Counted from the first letter of the stretch, positions 1 through 14,500 are shown. The stretch: 64,000 nucleotides of DNA from Talinum fruticosum (GCA_021018815.1 JAITYX010000090.1:1054001-1118000), one strand, 5' to 3'. Notes: generated by a model from the letters alone, not told the origin. A program made the numbers and translations.

Positions 1-268
1 TTTTAATTCAATTTAATATTAGGACTATTCACATTAACATTAAATACAATGGACATTAAGAATAAAAAGTATATTAATCAAAATAAAAAAAATAAAGAGA
101 CATATCTATTTACTGTTTATAATAAATTATATAATCTAATATATCAATTTATTATTGTTATTTGAAAAAAATAACTATTTTTAACTTATAATCAATTTTT
201 ATTGTTATAAATTAATTAGAAATAATATAATTAAAAAATAATTAAATTATTAAAAATTTAATTAATGC

Positions 269-296
269 CCTTGCATAGCAAGAGGTATAACCCTAA
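269..296 (+). repeat. Helitron-like 3' terminal hairpin motif, copy 1
   Basis: CTTGC-ATA-GCAAG can form a short hairpin and is followed by a CCTAAT tail after about 8 nt. Helitron 3' ends have a small hairpin followed by CTRR(T). The same arrangement recurs at 879-909 and 14,784-14,814. No matching 5' TC end was found, so this may be a decayed end or another repeat family. Confidence 0.35.
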
Positions 297-878
297 TATA
301 TATTAAACGTTGGATTTAGTTAATGTATGAATAAAATATAGAATTACCATGTAGGATGCATGTAGTAGATAATTAATGATTGTATAAATAGTAAAATAAA
401 TATAGTTTACCATGCAAAAATAAAGATTAAATATAATAAATTATTAAATTATATAAAATAAAGACTGTTCAACTGCCAAAAACTCTACAATGTTACTATA
501 ATAATTATTTATATGCCATAAATAAATAATTAAGCAAATTATTATTAAAAAGAAAGTATGCAAATTTCTAAAAAATAAATAATTATAATTATAATGAGAC
601 CAATGGATTCAAGATTTTTTTAATACCTAGAATGTAATCCATATTTCTATTTAACAAGAATGAAAAGAAATCCCAATATTTTACTTACCTTTGACAGTTC
701 TCCTTGATGTGAAGAAAATTATAATTATAATTGTCTCATAATTGCTTATAATAAAAGAAGTTCATATAGTAACAATAAAAATTAAGATAATAAAAACTTT
801 TTAAAATATTATCATATTTTTTAAAATTTTGTATCAAAATATTTCAAAAAATAAAAAGAAAAAAAGTTTACTTCAAAT

Positions 879-909
879 CCTTGCAGAGTAAGGGGTATAG
901 GCCTAGTTT
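879..909 (+). repeat. Helitron-like 3' terminal hairpin motif, copy 2
   Basis: CCTTGC-AGA-GTAAGG is followed by a spacer and CTAGT, which fits the CTRR(T) terminus. It is the best of the three copies in this window. The preceding 100 bp are A/T-rich as at the other copies. Confidence 0.4.
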
Positions 910-2025
910 ATTTTAAAATGTCAAAAACTTACTTCGCTACCTTTAAATGCCATTAAACTTATTAGAATACAATTACAATGTCATTTCACTAGTAACTACA
1001 AGTTAAATAGTAAAAGAAATAAAAAAAATGCAAAACTTTGACTAGTTTTTGTTAACCTAAAGAGGAGAAAAAAAGGAAACGAACAGAGAGAGAGATTAAA
1101 AATTGAACTGCCAAGGTTGTGGTTGCTTTTATTTCCATACATTTTAAATAAAAACACCAAAAATAAATTTAAAAAAATCATAAAATTGGTTACTTACCGG
1201 TTAAAAAGTCATAAATGGACATACTCAAACACATAAATCAAATTTAATGGCATTCTAAAATAGTAAAATAAGTTCATGACATTTTTCAGCAAAGAAATCT
1301 TATAGAGCAATAAACAAAATGCATTGATAAAACAAGTAAGAAATTTCCAAATTAAAAGAAAACATCATACAAATCTCAAAAGTTACACTGTTTCAAATCA
1401 CAATGATGTTCACTATCCCGAAAAAAAAATTCTATACGTATAATTAAATTAACAAAAAGAAGATGAATTATGAAATTAGAGAGACCCCCAACATATATAG
1501 CAAATTCCACACAATTCCTCCCGCAAGCTATACACCTAAAAGGACAGGAGTACATGAAGTGAGATGAATCCAACTGCAAAATCATAAGCAATATCAAGTT
1601 CTATAGGATAAATTCAACTGCAGTTCATATATTTACTTCAATGGAGGAGGGCAGGCACAACAAATAGAACCATAAGAACCTCAATGGAGGAAAAATGGTT
1701 AGGAACCATAAGAAGAGAAACCTGACCCAAGCACTAGAGCAGCATCTTGATCCATATTATAACACACCTAACCACATAGGTCACTTTGAGGTACCTAATC
1801 CTAAACCTAGGACATTCTAGGTCTTATGCATAGATCGAATGGCCGGGAAAGCATTCAAAGAACAGAGGTCTAACAAGCCAAGGGTAGTGAATTACAGGCT
1901 TAAACCAAAGGTTTGGACACTGAAGGTTGCTCCATCTTCTGTGAGTGATTTTGACTATTTTTAGAACTTATAGGCTACTACTAATTGAGATAAATTTTTG
2001 TTAACATCGATCAGAATAAGATTAC

Positions 2026-2281
2026 CTAGACGATTGAATCAATTTTCGGTTTGTCCTCATCACTGAGATATGCCGTCTCCTCGACTTCATTTGGATCATT
2101 TTGATTAGAGAGAGGTGTTGCCTCGTCTTCTTCGTTTTGATCAGAGAGAGGCGCTGCAGTCTTATCCTCATTTTGATTAGATTGAGGTGTTGATTCTTCG
2201 TGTTCACTTTGATTATTAGAAGCATAGTATGTCACAGTCTCATCTTCAGCTGGAACCTCTTGGGTATTCACATCTCTTCCC
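2026..2281 (-). CDS. Exon 6: acidic, repetitive C-terminal tail
   Basis: The acceptor TTTTTTCAG|G follows a T-rich tract. Joined to exon 5 it reads in frame as RGRDVNTQEVPAEDETVTYY. The rest is Glu/Asp/Asn/Gln-rich with four imperfect repeats built on TPQSNQN, APLSDQN, TPLSNQN and YLSDED, about 13-16 residues apart. It ends at a TAA. It looks like a disordered cytosolic tail behind the membrane domain. I know of no named domain for it. Confidence 0.7.
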
Positions 2282-5200
2282 CTGAAAAAACTGCCATGCA
2301 AACCGCCATTACTTATTTATCCATCAAAATGATTTAGAGAGTGTTCAAGTAAACAAACATTACTGACAAGATGGACTAAAGTACCTTTTAATATGTGAAG
2401 ACTGTTTTTTCCGGTATAATAGAAATTGCCCTTTAGCTTCACTTGATTTATCAAGGCAAGAATTTAACTTGTCCAGAGCTGTATACAGAACACGTCTTTG
2501 GGCTAAAATGACCACGAGAGAGCACATAACAATAACCACAATGGCTGCCCACAAGGACTTTTTGTGGATGACGGTGTAGACTCCGGTCATAAATGCCAAC
2601 AAGGTGCCATAAAGTGAGTGTTTCAATAACTCTAAGCTGCGATCGATGAGTGACGATGACCTATTTTGGTCACAAATCAAAGACCATATAACACAGAACA
2701 ATATCAACATTGAACAGCACATAGCGTATGTGTCAGTAAGTAGGAACACCAAAAAGCCACTTTCTTGGTGAGAATCGCTTCTCCGTCCTTATCGTCAAAA
2801 CCTCCCGGCACTGTGAACGCAGCTGTAAATGTGATCGTGGCCAACAGAGCTGCTACCAACGATATTGTCTCACGCATTTTTGACAAATCCGTCTTAACTT
2901 GGATATATGTTGTTTTTATTTTTGGATCAACTCCGATTATTTTGCACATATCAGCCTGCATTATTGTTTTACAAGAAACCCTGAGCTGTATATTCATCGA
3001 CATAACATTTACTTCAAAGTAGTCCTTTCGAACAATATGCAGGACCCGAGGCGCTTACAGAATTGAGGGGTTGGTGGTAATGCTCCTATGGCCCAATGAA
3101 TCTAAATGGACATCCCCTTTATAGGTAGCCATCAATAACCCAATAGGGCATCTTTATGGCAGTTAAATATGCATGTTCTGTGCGTCTCACAAAAACATAC
3201 TGTTAAATTTGGTTAAAACTTAAACAGGATGCATTTTTATGCCAAGTTAAGAGAGAAATTTAATAAATTTAAAATTTTCAAGATTAATCTAAAATCATTT
3301 TGACAAACACATCAATAGACAAATTTTGAAAAATTTACTTACTAGTCCATTTAAGCTCATATAATTATTTATGTGATCCACTAATTTCACAAAAATATTT
3401 CAGGGTCCATTTAGGTTTGGTTACATATTTTTGTAAACCAATTCCGGGGTAAAACGTATAATTTCGGGTAAAAAGTGATGTGGCGGTATGGAATAATCAA
3501 TATACCCTCAACTTTCTTTATGTAGGATATCACATAACTGAGGATATATCAGTCATTTTAAAGTGTCACTTCACTTTTGTCTTCAAAATTACAAGTTTTA
3601 TATCGAAAATGGTTCAAGAAATATTTAACAAATTTAAAGAGATCCGAAAATATTTATCCGAAATTAGTGGGTTACATAAGTAATACCCAAACTTGAATGT
3701 AATAATAAGCAAATTTTTCGACAAATTTGTGATATGTGACTAGGTTTGACAAGTTTCTTGACAGAGGTAGGTATACATTTAACAATTATATATACATTTT
3801 ATATGGGCCTTGTATGTTGGTGTAATTTGTAAGCCCAATTTCATGTGTTCAATGCATATCTACGGACCCATTTGGGGACTGGTTTCTTAATTATATCACA
3901 TGGTATCATATTAGCTTGGTTTTGTAATTTGTGAATCCAAATAAAAAGGTTTTAGAGAACTAACCCATGCTAGATTCATTTCACATTTTTCTTTAAGCAA
4001 ATCCTTTGCACTTCTACTGCTGTTGTCTTTGATATTCCAATCGACTCCATATGTAGTAAGCAACACTTCTGCCAAGTCCTTGTTCTCACGTCTTATTGCT
4101 GTATGAAGAGGTGTTTCACCATTACGGTTTCTTGTATTCTTCAGTTCCTTTATGAAGTGATTTTTGACAAGTTCTTGCAGTTCCTCGTAACCCACGTTTT
4201 CAAGATGGTGGAGAGGGCCTTCTTGATGTTCTCGACAAATATACCTGAAATAAGGGCTTTTCTTGATGAAGGCAAGGATAGCGGATACATGACCATTCTT
4301 GCATGCTTCTACCCAAGCTAAGGGAGCCTTTATGAGAGAGGAGCGGTCCTTTTGTAGGATCAGTTCCACAAGCCATGTTGTTCCTGCTTCTGACGCTCTT
4401 TCTAGAGGCTTCTTCCTACTGTTATCGTCCTCATTTATAAGCTCAGGCCAATTTTCAACTATCAATTTGCCATTTTCTTCTGCAATATGCATGTACACTC
4501 GAGCTATTAGAATAACATTTGAGGTAAACATGAACATCACTTGAGCAACAAAAGTTTGATTCGGGTTAGTAATGAACAAAGAGAATCAGACACAAAGGTT
4601 TTTCATACCTGTGGATTTCCATGCAAGGTGTAAGACATTACACTCGTTTGATTTAAGAAATTTCTTATTGCCACATTGAGCTGCCCATTCCAATAAGAAC
4701 TTGACAACTCCATGGCACTCGTACTCTATTGCCTTGAATAGAAGATCTGCTTCTACATAATCCAGTGTGTTATCCATTGACAAGAAAAGCAATGCAAGTT
4801 TTTCGTGTCTATTAGATATAGCCAATCCTAGAGGAGTAGCGTTATTCTCGTCTCGCGCTGACCATAACTTCACCAAATTAATCGTTGGATAAGAAGCATC
4901 GAGAAGGAGTTTCACAAAATCCACCATAACTTGTTCAAAGTTGGAAATGGCAGCTAGATGTAGAGGGAGCCTTCCTTTTATATCGAAATGGAGAAAAAGG
5001 TCGATAAAACTGCTTTTCAACTGGGGGTTAATGTCATCCCTCTTTATCATGTATTCGAATGGCCAATATTCACCAATCTCAGTCCAACTGTGTAGGACAG
5101 TAAGTCCATCATCATCAACTTCTGTTATAAATTCAGGATGTGTCTCCAACAATTGTGTCAAAAAAGATTCTGTCATTTAAGATAAAACGAGATATAAAAT

Positions 5201-8200
5201 TCTTCGTTTCAGTGATTTTGAATTCAGATCACAAGATTTTTAGCAGCATTTTAATAACTTCTTGATTATTCAGCTTCCTAGTTGAATTGATAACAATAAT
5301 GTTGTTTGTAATCCTGGTTTCCACACCAATTTTTTATTTTTGGGAAGTCGAATTAAAAGTACAGTGCAGAAATGGACTATATAACATCGAACAATTGAAA
5401 TTATGAAAGCAAAATGCTAAGTATCTTACCATAATATACTTTTCATGTGTTTCTCTTGTTTCAATAATTATATTATCATGTATTAAATTAAAAGAAAAGT
5501 TACCAACCATAATGTGAAATCACCTTTTAAGCCATATTCTTTCACAGTGATAAAATTATATATATAATACATCATCACTTGTAGGGTTGATCAAATTAGG
5601 CCATTTGCACCAGTCATAGTAACCAGTGATTGGTCAAAATTAGGGATGACAGTTACTTCCAAGTTCGAAGCAAATCCAACCTGATCTGGGACAAAATAAC
5701 TCAATTTGAATCTGAAAAGAAAAGAGTTTGATTTTAATCCAATAAAAAATAATATGAATTTGAGTCCGATTTGAGCGGATTTGGAGGTTGATACACCCGA
5801 TCTGCTTAAAATCCAAAATTGATTAATGTTTTATTGGGAAATTCTATTTGGTGATCTTGTGTTTATGCGAACTCCATATAATAAACAAGAAAAATATGAA
5901 TTCCAAATAACATGCCTCTATTTAAAAGAATGTTTAAACAGTATCCCTCTGTCACTAACATCGTTAAAAATCAATTGAAATAACCAAATGACCCTCATAT
6001 TTCTTTGTTAACCCTATTCCCCGTTTCTAATCTCTTTCTCTCTCTTTAATTGTCTTCCCGTGCACATGCTCATAAGGAATGACTTGGAATTTAAATATTT
6101 TGCATTAAACATCCTAAAAAAATGACAACTCATCAATTTACAATCAAATTTAACGGTAAATATCATGCATCATATTTTGTTAAACACATGAGGGTGCTAT
6201 TTGGATTTTTATTTTGCATTCACCAGATGGAATTTGTAAAAACACAAGGGCATCAAAATTTTTTATTTATTTTTTATTTATTTTAAAAAGTTCAATTTAT
6301 AATTTTTTGTAGTATCACTGTAGAGGGTACTTTTTTAATATTAGCACTTCTAAAGCGTAACTATAAAGCTACTCATTAGTGCCCCTCCCCAAGCCGCTGT
6401 CATCATTTTTGATGAGCTGTCAAGACAAGGAAAAAAATAAGAAAAAAGAGGGGGAGGATGAATCTAGCCATCAACATCATCACCCGATTGCCTCCTTTGC
6501 TGTGTTGGCTGAAAGCTGGAGGGGGCATTAGGCTGTGAAACTTTTTTTTAAAAAAAAACTTACCTTTTGCTCATTAAGAGCTGGATTTAAACTCAGTCCA
6601 AATGGCCCATGCAATTGACACAAACTCACCTCAAACATCTTCATCCATACACCCCTTAGCATAGAAAAATAATTCCCATGTAAACCCAAGCTTAAGCGCA
6701 ACCATCTTAGAAGAAAATTGCCTGTCAACCCAAACTTCCCGGGCAAAAGTGTAATTAAAAAGAGCATGAAAGTCTGATTCCTTGGCTGCTACACAAGCAC
6801 TACATCGCATTGGTAGGTTTGAGATTCGTTTACTAAGGAGTGCAACAGTCGATAAAGCTTGGCGAAAAGCTTAATCCTAGGGGGCACATTCATTCTCCAT
6901 ATCATCCTCCATCCTCCTTAAGCCTCCTGTCTAGAGCTATTACACATTTCTCCTACTTTTCATTGCTGTACAAAATGGTAGGTTGACTTCATAGTTAAGT
7001 CGCCACTAGTGGAGTAATGCCATATAAGCCTATCTTGAGGCCAATTAAGACTTAAGGGAATTCGCTTTATCAACTCTGCATTCACAAGGAGAAACATATG
7101 ATCCACCATACTATAATTCCAATCCCCATTATCTCTATCAATGAGATCACCCACCCAAAGAAGAGAAAATGAATGATTAAAAGGGGTTATGACCTTAAAC
7201 GATAAAGGTCTGGGCAACCATTTATCTTCCCATATGTTCAGAAAGAGCCCATCTCCAACTCGCCATCTCGACCCCTACTCCACGGCCCACTTCACTGCCC
7301 ATAAGTTTCTCCAAGTGTAGCTTGGGTGATGTCCCAATGGTGCCTCAAGTAAACTACAATTGGGGAAATAAATAGCCTTGAGTACCCGATACAATAGAGA
7401 TTGACCAGAATGCATTATCCTCCATAGTTGTCTTGCTAACAGGGCACAATTAAATGCTTCAAGATCCTGAAACCCAAGCCCTCCATCCAGCTTGCTCCTG
7501 CACAGCCTATCCCGACTAATTAAATGAATCTTAGTCGAATCTGGAGAATTTCCCCACCAATATCTATTCATCAAGGCCTGAATGTCATCACATAACTCAT
7601 TCAGGAACTTGAAAATACTCATCGCGTACATTGGGATTGCTTAGGCTACAACCTTTAGAAGCACTTCTCGACCTTCCTAGGAGATATGTTGATCTATCCA
7701 GCCATGAAGCCTCTTTTTACCCGGTCCTTAATTGGTAAAAACGATTTCTTCTTTGAGCGCCCCACTTTTGTTGGGAGACCTAGATACTTCTCATGGTCTA
7801 ACACTTCACGTATATCCAGGTTAATAAGGATGCTATCTCTTTGAACCTGAGGTATCCCTCTACTGAATGCCACCCTTGACTTCTCAAAATTTATCCTCTG
7901 CCTGGAGCTTGTTCATATTGACCCAAAATCTCTTTAACCACCAGAGCTTGTTGAACCTTTGCTTGGCAAAAAATCACCGTATTATCAGCAAAAAGCAAGT
8001 GAGACACCACATGCGCCCTACGACATACACGATGTCCATTGATCCTGCCTCTTTGCACCACATCTGACATTAGATAAACAACCCTTCCGCGCAAAAGAGA
8101 AATAAGTATGGGGAATTGGGTATTTCTGACGTAGCCCACTATGAGATTTCACAAATCCTGTCGGCACTCCATTTATCATGAACGAGAACGTAGCCGTCTC

Positions 8201-11200
8201 CACACAACCCATCACCACATTTATCCACTGTTGCCTTAATCTTAGCCGTTGCATAACCCTCCTTAAAAAAGCCATTCAACTCTATCATAAGCCTTGAACA
8301 TATCCAACTTGAGAGGCATACTCCCATTAACCCCAACATGGCAGTGCATTGAGTGGAGGGTTTCAAATGCAATCAACACATTGTTTGAAATAAGTCTTCC
8401 CGAGGTAAATGCTCTTTAGTACTCGGATATAATATCTGGGAGTACGTTTTTAAGCCTATTTTCAATTACCTTAGTAACAAGCTTATACACAACATTGCAT
8501 AGGCTTATGGGCCTAAAGTCCCCTATATCATCCGGTTTATGTTTCTTCAGGATTAACACCACAAACGTGTGAGTGAAACCTTCTGGGATTGGAGAGCCAT
8601 TAAGAATAGCTAGGACCGCATCACAGACATCGTCCCCACAATGTTCCAATACGTTTGGAAGAAAAACGGGTTCATCCCATTTGGGCCAGGTGCCTTCCCA
8701 GGTTGCATCTGATTTAATGCTTGGTGGACCTCATCTTTACAATGAGGTTGCTCCAACATATTGTTCATCTCCTCAGTGACTTTCATCAGAATTAAGTCCA
8801 TTATTGCATCAACATTTTGTGCCCTTACAGAGGTAAACAAAGTGCCAAAAAACTTACCACACTCTTCTCTATATCCTCAGCCTCAGTATACAGCTGCCCA
8901 TCGACCCCTTTTAAGTGTGACATAGTATTGACGGACCTTCTTGCACTAGTTCTGTGATGAAACCACTTGGAGTTTTTGTCCCAAAAACGCAAGTAATTTG
9001 TAAATGACCTTTGCCACCATAACACTTCTTTTTCTTACGCCATGCCTAAAGTTCACCCAAAATTTGTTTCCTCATATATACATCCTCTATCGCCTTCAAT
9101 CTGTCATTACACTGGACAATTTCCCTTTGCACATGGCCAAACTCCTCAAAATTCCATCAAGTAAGTTCCGACATATAGTTGTGGATTTTATCAGTGCAAC
9201 ACTCAATTGGACTCATACCCTCCCGATACCTCCAGCCCTTCTTAATGACGTCCTCACAGCATTCATCCTCTGCCCACATAACCTCAAACCTCTTCCTTTT
9301 TTACCTTGACCACCCTAAGAGGGAGCTATGGTCTTTATCATAATGGGCAAATGGTATGAGATATCTTCGTCCAGGTGAGTGACTTTGTAGCTTGGGAACT
9401 TTGCAACCCACTCTACATTCGCACAAAAACGATCCAACCTTTCCTCCGTTGATGCTACTCCATCCCTCCTATTCCACCACGTAAATTCTTTACCTGTAAA
9501 GCCCAAATCAACCAGCCCACAGTCCCCTAAAGTAAGTTGGAACTCATCTAGAACTCATTGCAATTTTGGAGGACCTCGTACTTTTCTGAATTGTAGAAGA
9601 CCTCATTATAATCACCACCCATAAGCCAAGGTAAAGAGGATTGCATTTTAAGATAACGTATTAAAGCACATGTCTTCAATTTATTGTGTGTCTTAGGCCA
9701 ACCAAACATGCCTGTAAATCTCCAAGTAAATCTGTCTCTATGCTCCTGAATGGTTATGTCAATGTGGTTCAGAGATTGGGACATAAGTGTAAGATTCACT
9801 TCTCGTTCCCACAACATCGTTAAGCCTCCATACCGTCCTCGAGCATCTACATAAACCCCAAAATACTTTCTATTAGACAATACCTTCTTATTCAAAGGGC
9901 GCATTTCAACACTACTCAGCTTAGTCTCTGAAATGAAGACCACATTCAGCTTTGATTTTCGTAATAATTTACGAAGTGTTTTACCTGCAATGAGGGTCAC
10001 TGTAACAACCCGACCCTAAATCACATTATTCATTTTATTAATTACAATATAAGTGAGCGCGTGCACTTCAATTCGATATTTTGTATTTACATTATCCTTA
10101 TACATGTGTTATGCAGCTAAGGCGACGAAGTGGCCCTAATAAAAATCTCAAAATAAGATTATAATTTGTGAACATCGTTATTAAAATAAAATTAAAAGTA
10201 ATAATAAAAGAAAACAAAATAAATAAAATAAATAAATAAAAATAAAATTTTCAAATTTTTTTGAAAGAAAAATCCAGAAACGGATTTTTCCGGAATTTTA
10301 CAAAAAAAAAAAAAAAAGAGAGAGGCGGTTAAGACCCAAACAAATCGGGACCTCGATCCGCTTCCCCTGCTTCCTCTGCTTCCCTCCCTCGTCCCCTCTA
10401 CCTCACGCCCTTCGCTTCCGGCTCACAGCCCGGCCACCGGACGCCACCAACGCCGGCCGAGCCGGCGCTAGGCGCCGCCGGCAGCGCCCTCTCACTCTCT
10501 CTCGCGCGATGGCTCTCTCTCTCCTCGCGTTCCCCCGCTTCCTCTCCCCTGCCTCCACCTGCGGCCCTGCTTCGGCCCCCAAGCGCCGCCGACGCCGGTC
10601 AGCAGCGGTGCTGGCGTCGTCGGGAAGACGCCTGGCGTCTCTGTTCCGTGCCCCTCTCTCTCTCGCTCTCTCTGTCGCGCTGTCGCGCTTCCTCTCTTTC
10701 CGCGTGGCCTGCCCTGCTTCCTTCGGCCACTCGGCGGCCAACCGCCGCAGCCCCGACGCCGAGGCGTGTCGTCGGCCACTCCCAGCAGTCGCCATAGCGG
10801 CAGCCGCACACCCAATCCTCTCCTTCCTCTCGTTGACTGGTCCTCTGTGAATTTGAAGGTAAAACTCTAAACCCTAAATTATCAAGTTCATTATTTATTT
10901 AAGCAATTGTAATTGTAAATTGAAGTATATGATTTAGGAATATGTTTATGGTGTGAATTCAAGGTTTGAATTTGGGAAAATCTAAATTGTTGTGAATAAT
11001 CGAGTTGTGGCATTTTGATAGATTGGTTGTGTATGAATGAGAACGAATGTGATTCTCATGGGGAGATTATGAATTAGTGAATGAGTTTGGGAGATGTTTT
11101 ATTATAGAATTGGGTAAATTGAGGGATTTGTTATATGTTGGAAATGGTTATATTGAACAAACGAAGGGGAATGCATATGTAGAAGTTGGAATTCGGTAAT

Positions 11201-11440
11201 GTACAAGTGTACAGGTGTGAGGAAATACGAGCTGTAAATATACCTAATTGTGGTTGTGAAGGTGAATTGTGTTGAGAGAATAATGTTCATCATCTTAACA
11301 TGGTGTATGTACGGGTTTTGAGCAATTCGGTAGATTATGGAACCTTCCTAGGGAAGGCATTTGATGGGTTAACTAATTACTTAACTATAGGTTTTGAATG
11401 TAATGAAGGGAGAAGGAAGGAATAAACTAGGAATAAGTGT

Positions 11441-11515
<75 letters not shown>

Positions 11516-14500
11516 ATTTTCAATCCAAGTTAACTAATGAATTGAATTACATGAATGTCATTGGCCATTTGATTAGCCTAATTAACTTCCTTAATATGCG
11601 TTGTAGTCAATGTTCGAAATGGAATTAATGCAGTAAAGTTATGTAAGGAAACGTAGTTTAACCGATTACGTAATAAATACAGAAAATGAAATAATTGTCA
11701 ATGCTTATACAAGTTCAAATATTAAAACTCAAGAGATACATTATTAACAACAACAACCTATTTGAAACAGAACTCAGGCCACTTCGTTGCCAACTAGCCG
11801 GTAACTTGGATTTTCATAAAAGGGGAGAAACAAATATTCTCGGTTCGAGTACGTTCATTGCCTGTGCTTTTCGAAAAATCACATGTTTCATCAAATCTCA
11901 ACATTTCTCATATATATAACTAATAATGAATCATTTGCAAATCAAGTTTTGCCACCTAATCAAGTGGTCCCCGCCCAATTATCAATTATCGTGGCTTATG
12001 CCCATCAATTATCAATAATCGGGGCTTATGCCCAACCCGCGCGGCTTCAACTCGACTTCTTGGTCGGCCGGGAGGTGTGCACCTTACTAAGATCGTATCA
12101 TTTATCAAGGGGTTCCACTTCTAGATAATAACCAGCAAGCAAATTTTACTTATATTCTCTCCCCCGATTTCGAACTAAAATGAATTGAAATGCGCGCGCT
12201 CAATTAAAATATTTTTCAAAGTTGTTTTACGAGTGCAGGGATGTACGTACTGAGTTTCGACTCATTCTTCGAAATATTTTACTGTTTTTGTTTTAGGAAG
12301 AAGCATTGGTGAACTATCAACCACTTACCAAGTCCGACAAAGGCGGACCCTAGTCAGCCACGCTGCATTTGTAATTATGAAGGTGTATAGATGCTCACGA
12401 GTGATTTTACCTTCAACCGGGGTTTAGGTATGACCTTGGGAATTGTTGTACGTTGTATATTATCTTGTGGAATAGACAAAAGTCTAGGTTGTATAAATAT
12501 TGTGTTACTAAACCAATGAACTCGTATTTTGGGATGACCTAACTACTTGGGTAATAAGTAATTACTCCTAACAGGATCATTGGAAATATAACGGTGGATG
12601 CACCAATTGTATTTCATTTTATTTCAATTATTTAGCCTTGTCCTATTTTTAGGACGGCGGTAACGTCTTCAATCGGTACCTTCCGCTGCGACCTTACGTA
12701 TTAGTCCCTAATGAAGGGATTATTAAATAATGGTGATTGGGGCGTTACAGTCATCGAGCCCTCTGCAGTTAATGCATAGGAGACTCATTTGGCCTGGCAG
12801 GGCTGCACCACAACCTCCTCCGGATTGTTTGATTTGTTGTCCTTTTCTTCGATTACTCTTATCTTCTCCCCATTACTAATCCCACCACTCTTCAACATTT
12901 TTTGTTTCAAAACTTTATGCTTGATGACAACTTCTTCATTAATTACCATCTTAGCCTCCCCACGCCCTATGATGCTATTGGTATTATTCCCATCAGCCCA
13001 ATTTGATTCTGATTTCCCTTCAAACATCAAACGTTGCCTAGCATTTCTGGGATTCGTGCTTTTCCTGAATGCCATATATAGTTTTTTCTCTTCCTACAGT
13101 TCCGATTCTGCGTTGCGACGCCGAGACTTTATTGGAGAGGCCCTCAGCCAGGCCCATATTTTAAGTTCCCTTCAGGCAAGTTTGAATCAGTGACTTCACA
13201 CCCCCTAGCACATGCCCCAGTTTGCCACACCCGTAACAAAAGTTTGGTAGCTTTATAAATTTAAAGCAAATCCATATAGATTTTCCATCTATCTTCAGCA
13301 TTATACCTCTTCTCAGTGGCTTAGAAATATCCACATCTACCTTAAAACATAGGGATTTGTCTGCCAGAAACATACTAGTTTCTTCATAATCCACAAACAT
13401 GCCTACCTTATCTTCCAGAGTTTTAGCTAAGGCAAGTGTTAAGTACCTTGGCATTTGATATTTATATCATCACCCATTGATAAATGTGTTTTGGTTGGAA
13501 ACTTCTTCAATTTCATGTGTTAGCCAAAATTAATGTATTATACAAATTAATATGTTACATTCTTTAAAATTAGGATATTTTCAATAATTACATTTAGTTA
13601 TTAATTATAAAGTTTTAATATCTGTCGGCTACATCAACGGGAATGAAATGATAATCTAATTATTTCAACCCTATCCGTAAAGACATATCATACAAGTGAT
13701 CTATAATTATGAAACATTATATGAAAAAATATGATATTACAGCAATTATAAGTTGTAACATTATTGCACACTTCAATTAGAACTTTTAAGTCAAAAGAAA
13801 ACACTCAAAAGGTGTTTTGTTGTAAGATACATATCATTTTGCATTTTAAAATCACAAAATTTCATTGGTTGTAATCCATGATCAATTGTGAAGTTTTGGT
13901 ATTAGTGGGCTATAATGGCAGCTATAAATGGCACCCTAATAAAATTAATCTCGTCGGTGAATACATGTGTGTGTGCGCGCGTATGTGCATGTGTATCAGG
14001 TACACACCAAGTATGAAAAACACAAAGGATGTCTGTGTGGCAACATCATTATGACAGAGTCTACTTTAAACTATTATTTATTTTAAAAGAAATTTAGATA
14101 ATTAAGTTAGACACACCAATTTGATTAATCAAACAATTAATAGATGTTTATAAATTTTAAAAAAAAGCGTAAGTTATTATATATATTAGTATTTTAAATT
14201 TATCTACTATTAAGTTAGTAATAGAATATTACTTTTAGAAAATATAAACATAAATAATTTAAATTTATAAATTACAAAACATTTAATATGAGTTGAACAT
14301 TAAAAAATAATTAGTATACTATTATTATTATAGTCTTATGACCTATCAATAATTAGTGATAGAAATTTATGTTTATAAATATAAAAATTAAAAAATAAAT
14401 AATTTAATGTAACTATCACTATGAGTTTCAGCATTAAAAAATTATTAGCATATTATTAAACAAAAATTTAAAAAATAATTATTCAACTATTTGTAAATTA

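Larger units (their letters stand above)
1..2025. other. AT-rich intergenic spacer
   Basis: No open frame here resembles a protein. The DNA is strongly AT-rich, with short A/T runs and two copies of a hairpin-plus-CTAG motif annotated separately. It lies downstream of the ankyrin/PGG gene that ends at 2,026 on the minus strand, so its right edge should hold that gene's 3' UTR and polyadenylation signals. None stands out clearly. Confidence 0.6.
10001..12749 (+). mobile_element. Solo-LTR-like insertion (TGTAAC...GTTACA) inside LINE 1
   Basis: The element begins TGTAACAACCCGACCC and ends GGGGCGTTACA, so its ends are TG...CA with a six-base inverted terminus. Flanking pentamers are GTCAC (9,996-10,000) and GTCAT (12,750-12,754), a duplication with one mismatch. 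It splits LINE 1 ORF2 near its start codon. It contains a GC- and CT-rich leader (10,340-10,850), a telobox AAACCCTAA near 10,870, and a long (AT)n tract. No gag or pol is present. The termini recall plant Ty3/gypsy chromovirus LTRs; that lineage call is from memory. Confidence 0.65.
6528..13460 (-). mobile_element. LINE retrotransposon 1, 5'-truncated and decayed, in intron 2
   Basis: The minus strand carries, in order, an ORF1 fragment with a CCHC knuckle, an endonuclease, a reverse transcriptase and a zf-RVT-like C-terminal part, as in plant L1-type LINEs. The N-terminal half of ORF1 (DUF4283) is missing, so the copy appears 5'-truncated near 13,460. Many frame breaks and stops are present. 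It lies in the same orientation as the host gene. Position 10,001-12,749 is a later insertion. I could not identify the target-site duplication, so both ends are approximate. Confidence 0.82.

Noticed and set aside
5640..5800. hAT-like start TAGGGATGACAG
   Set aside because: No second terminus and no 8-bp duplication could be found, unlike the element at 52,569.
10403..10850. Arg/Ala/Ser-rich open frames of 70-130 codons in several frames
   Set aside because: The DNA is a GC/CT-rich LTR leader; overlapping frames on both strands are open only because stop codons are rare at this composition.
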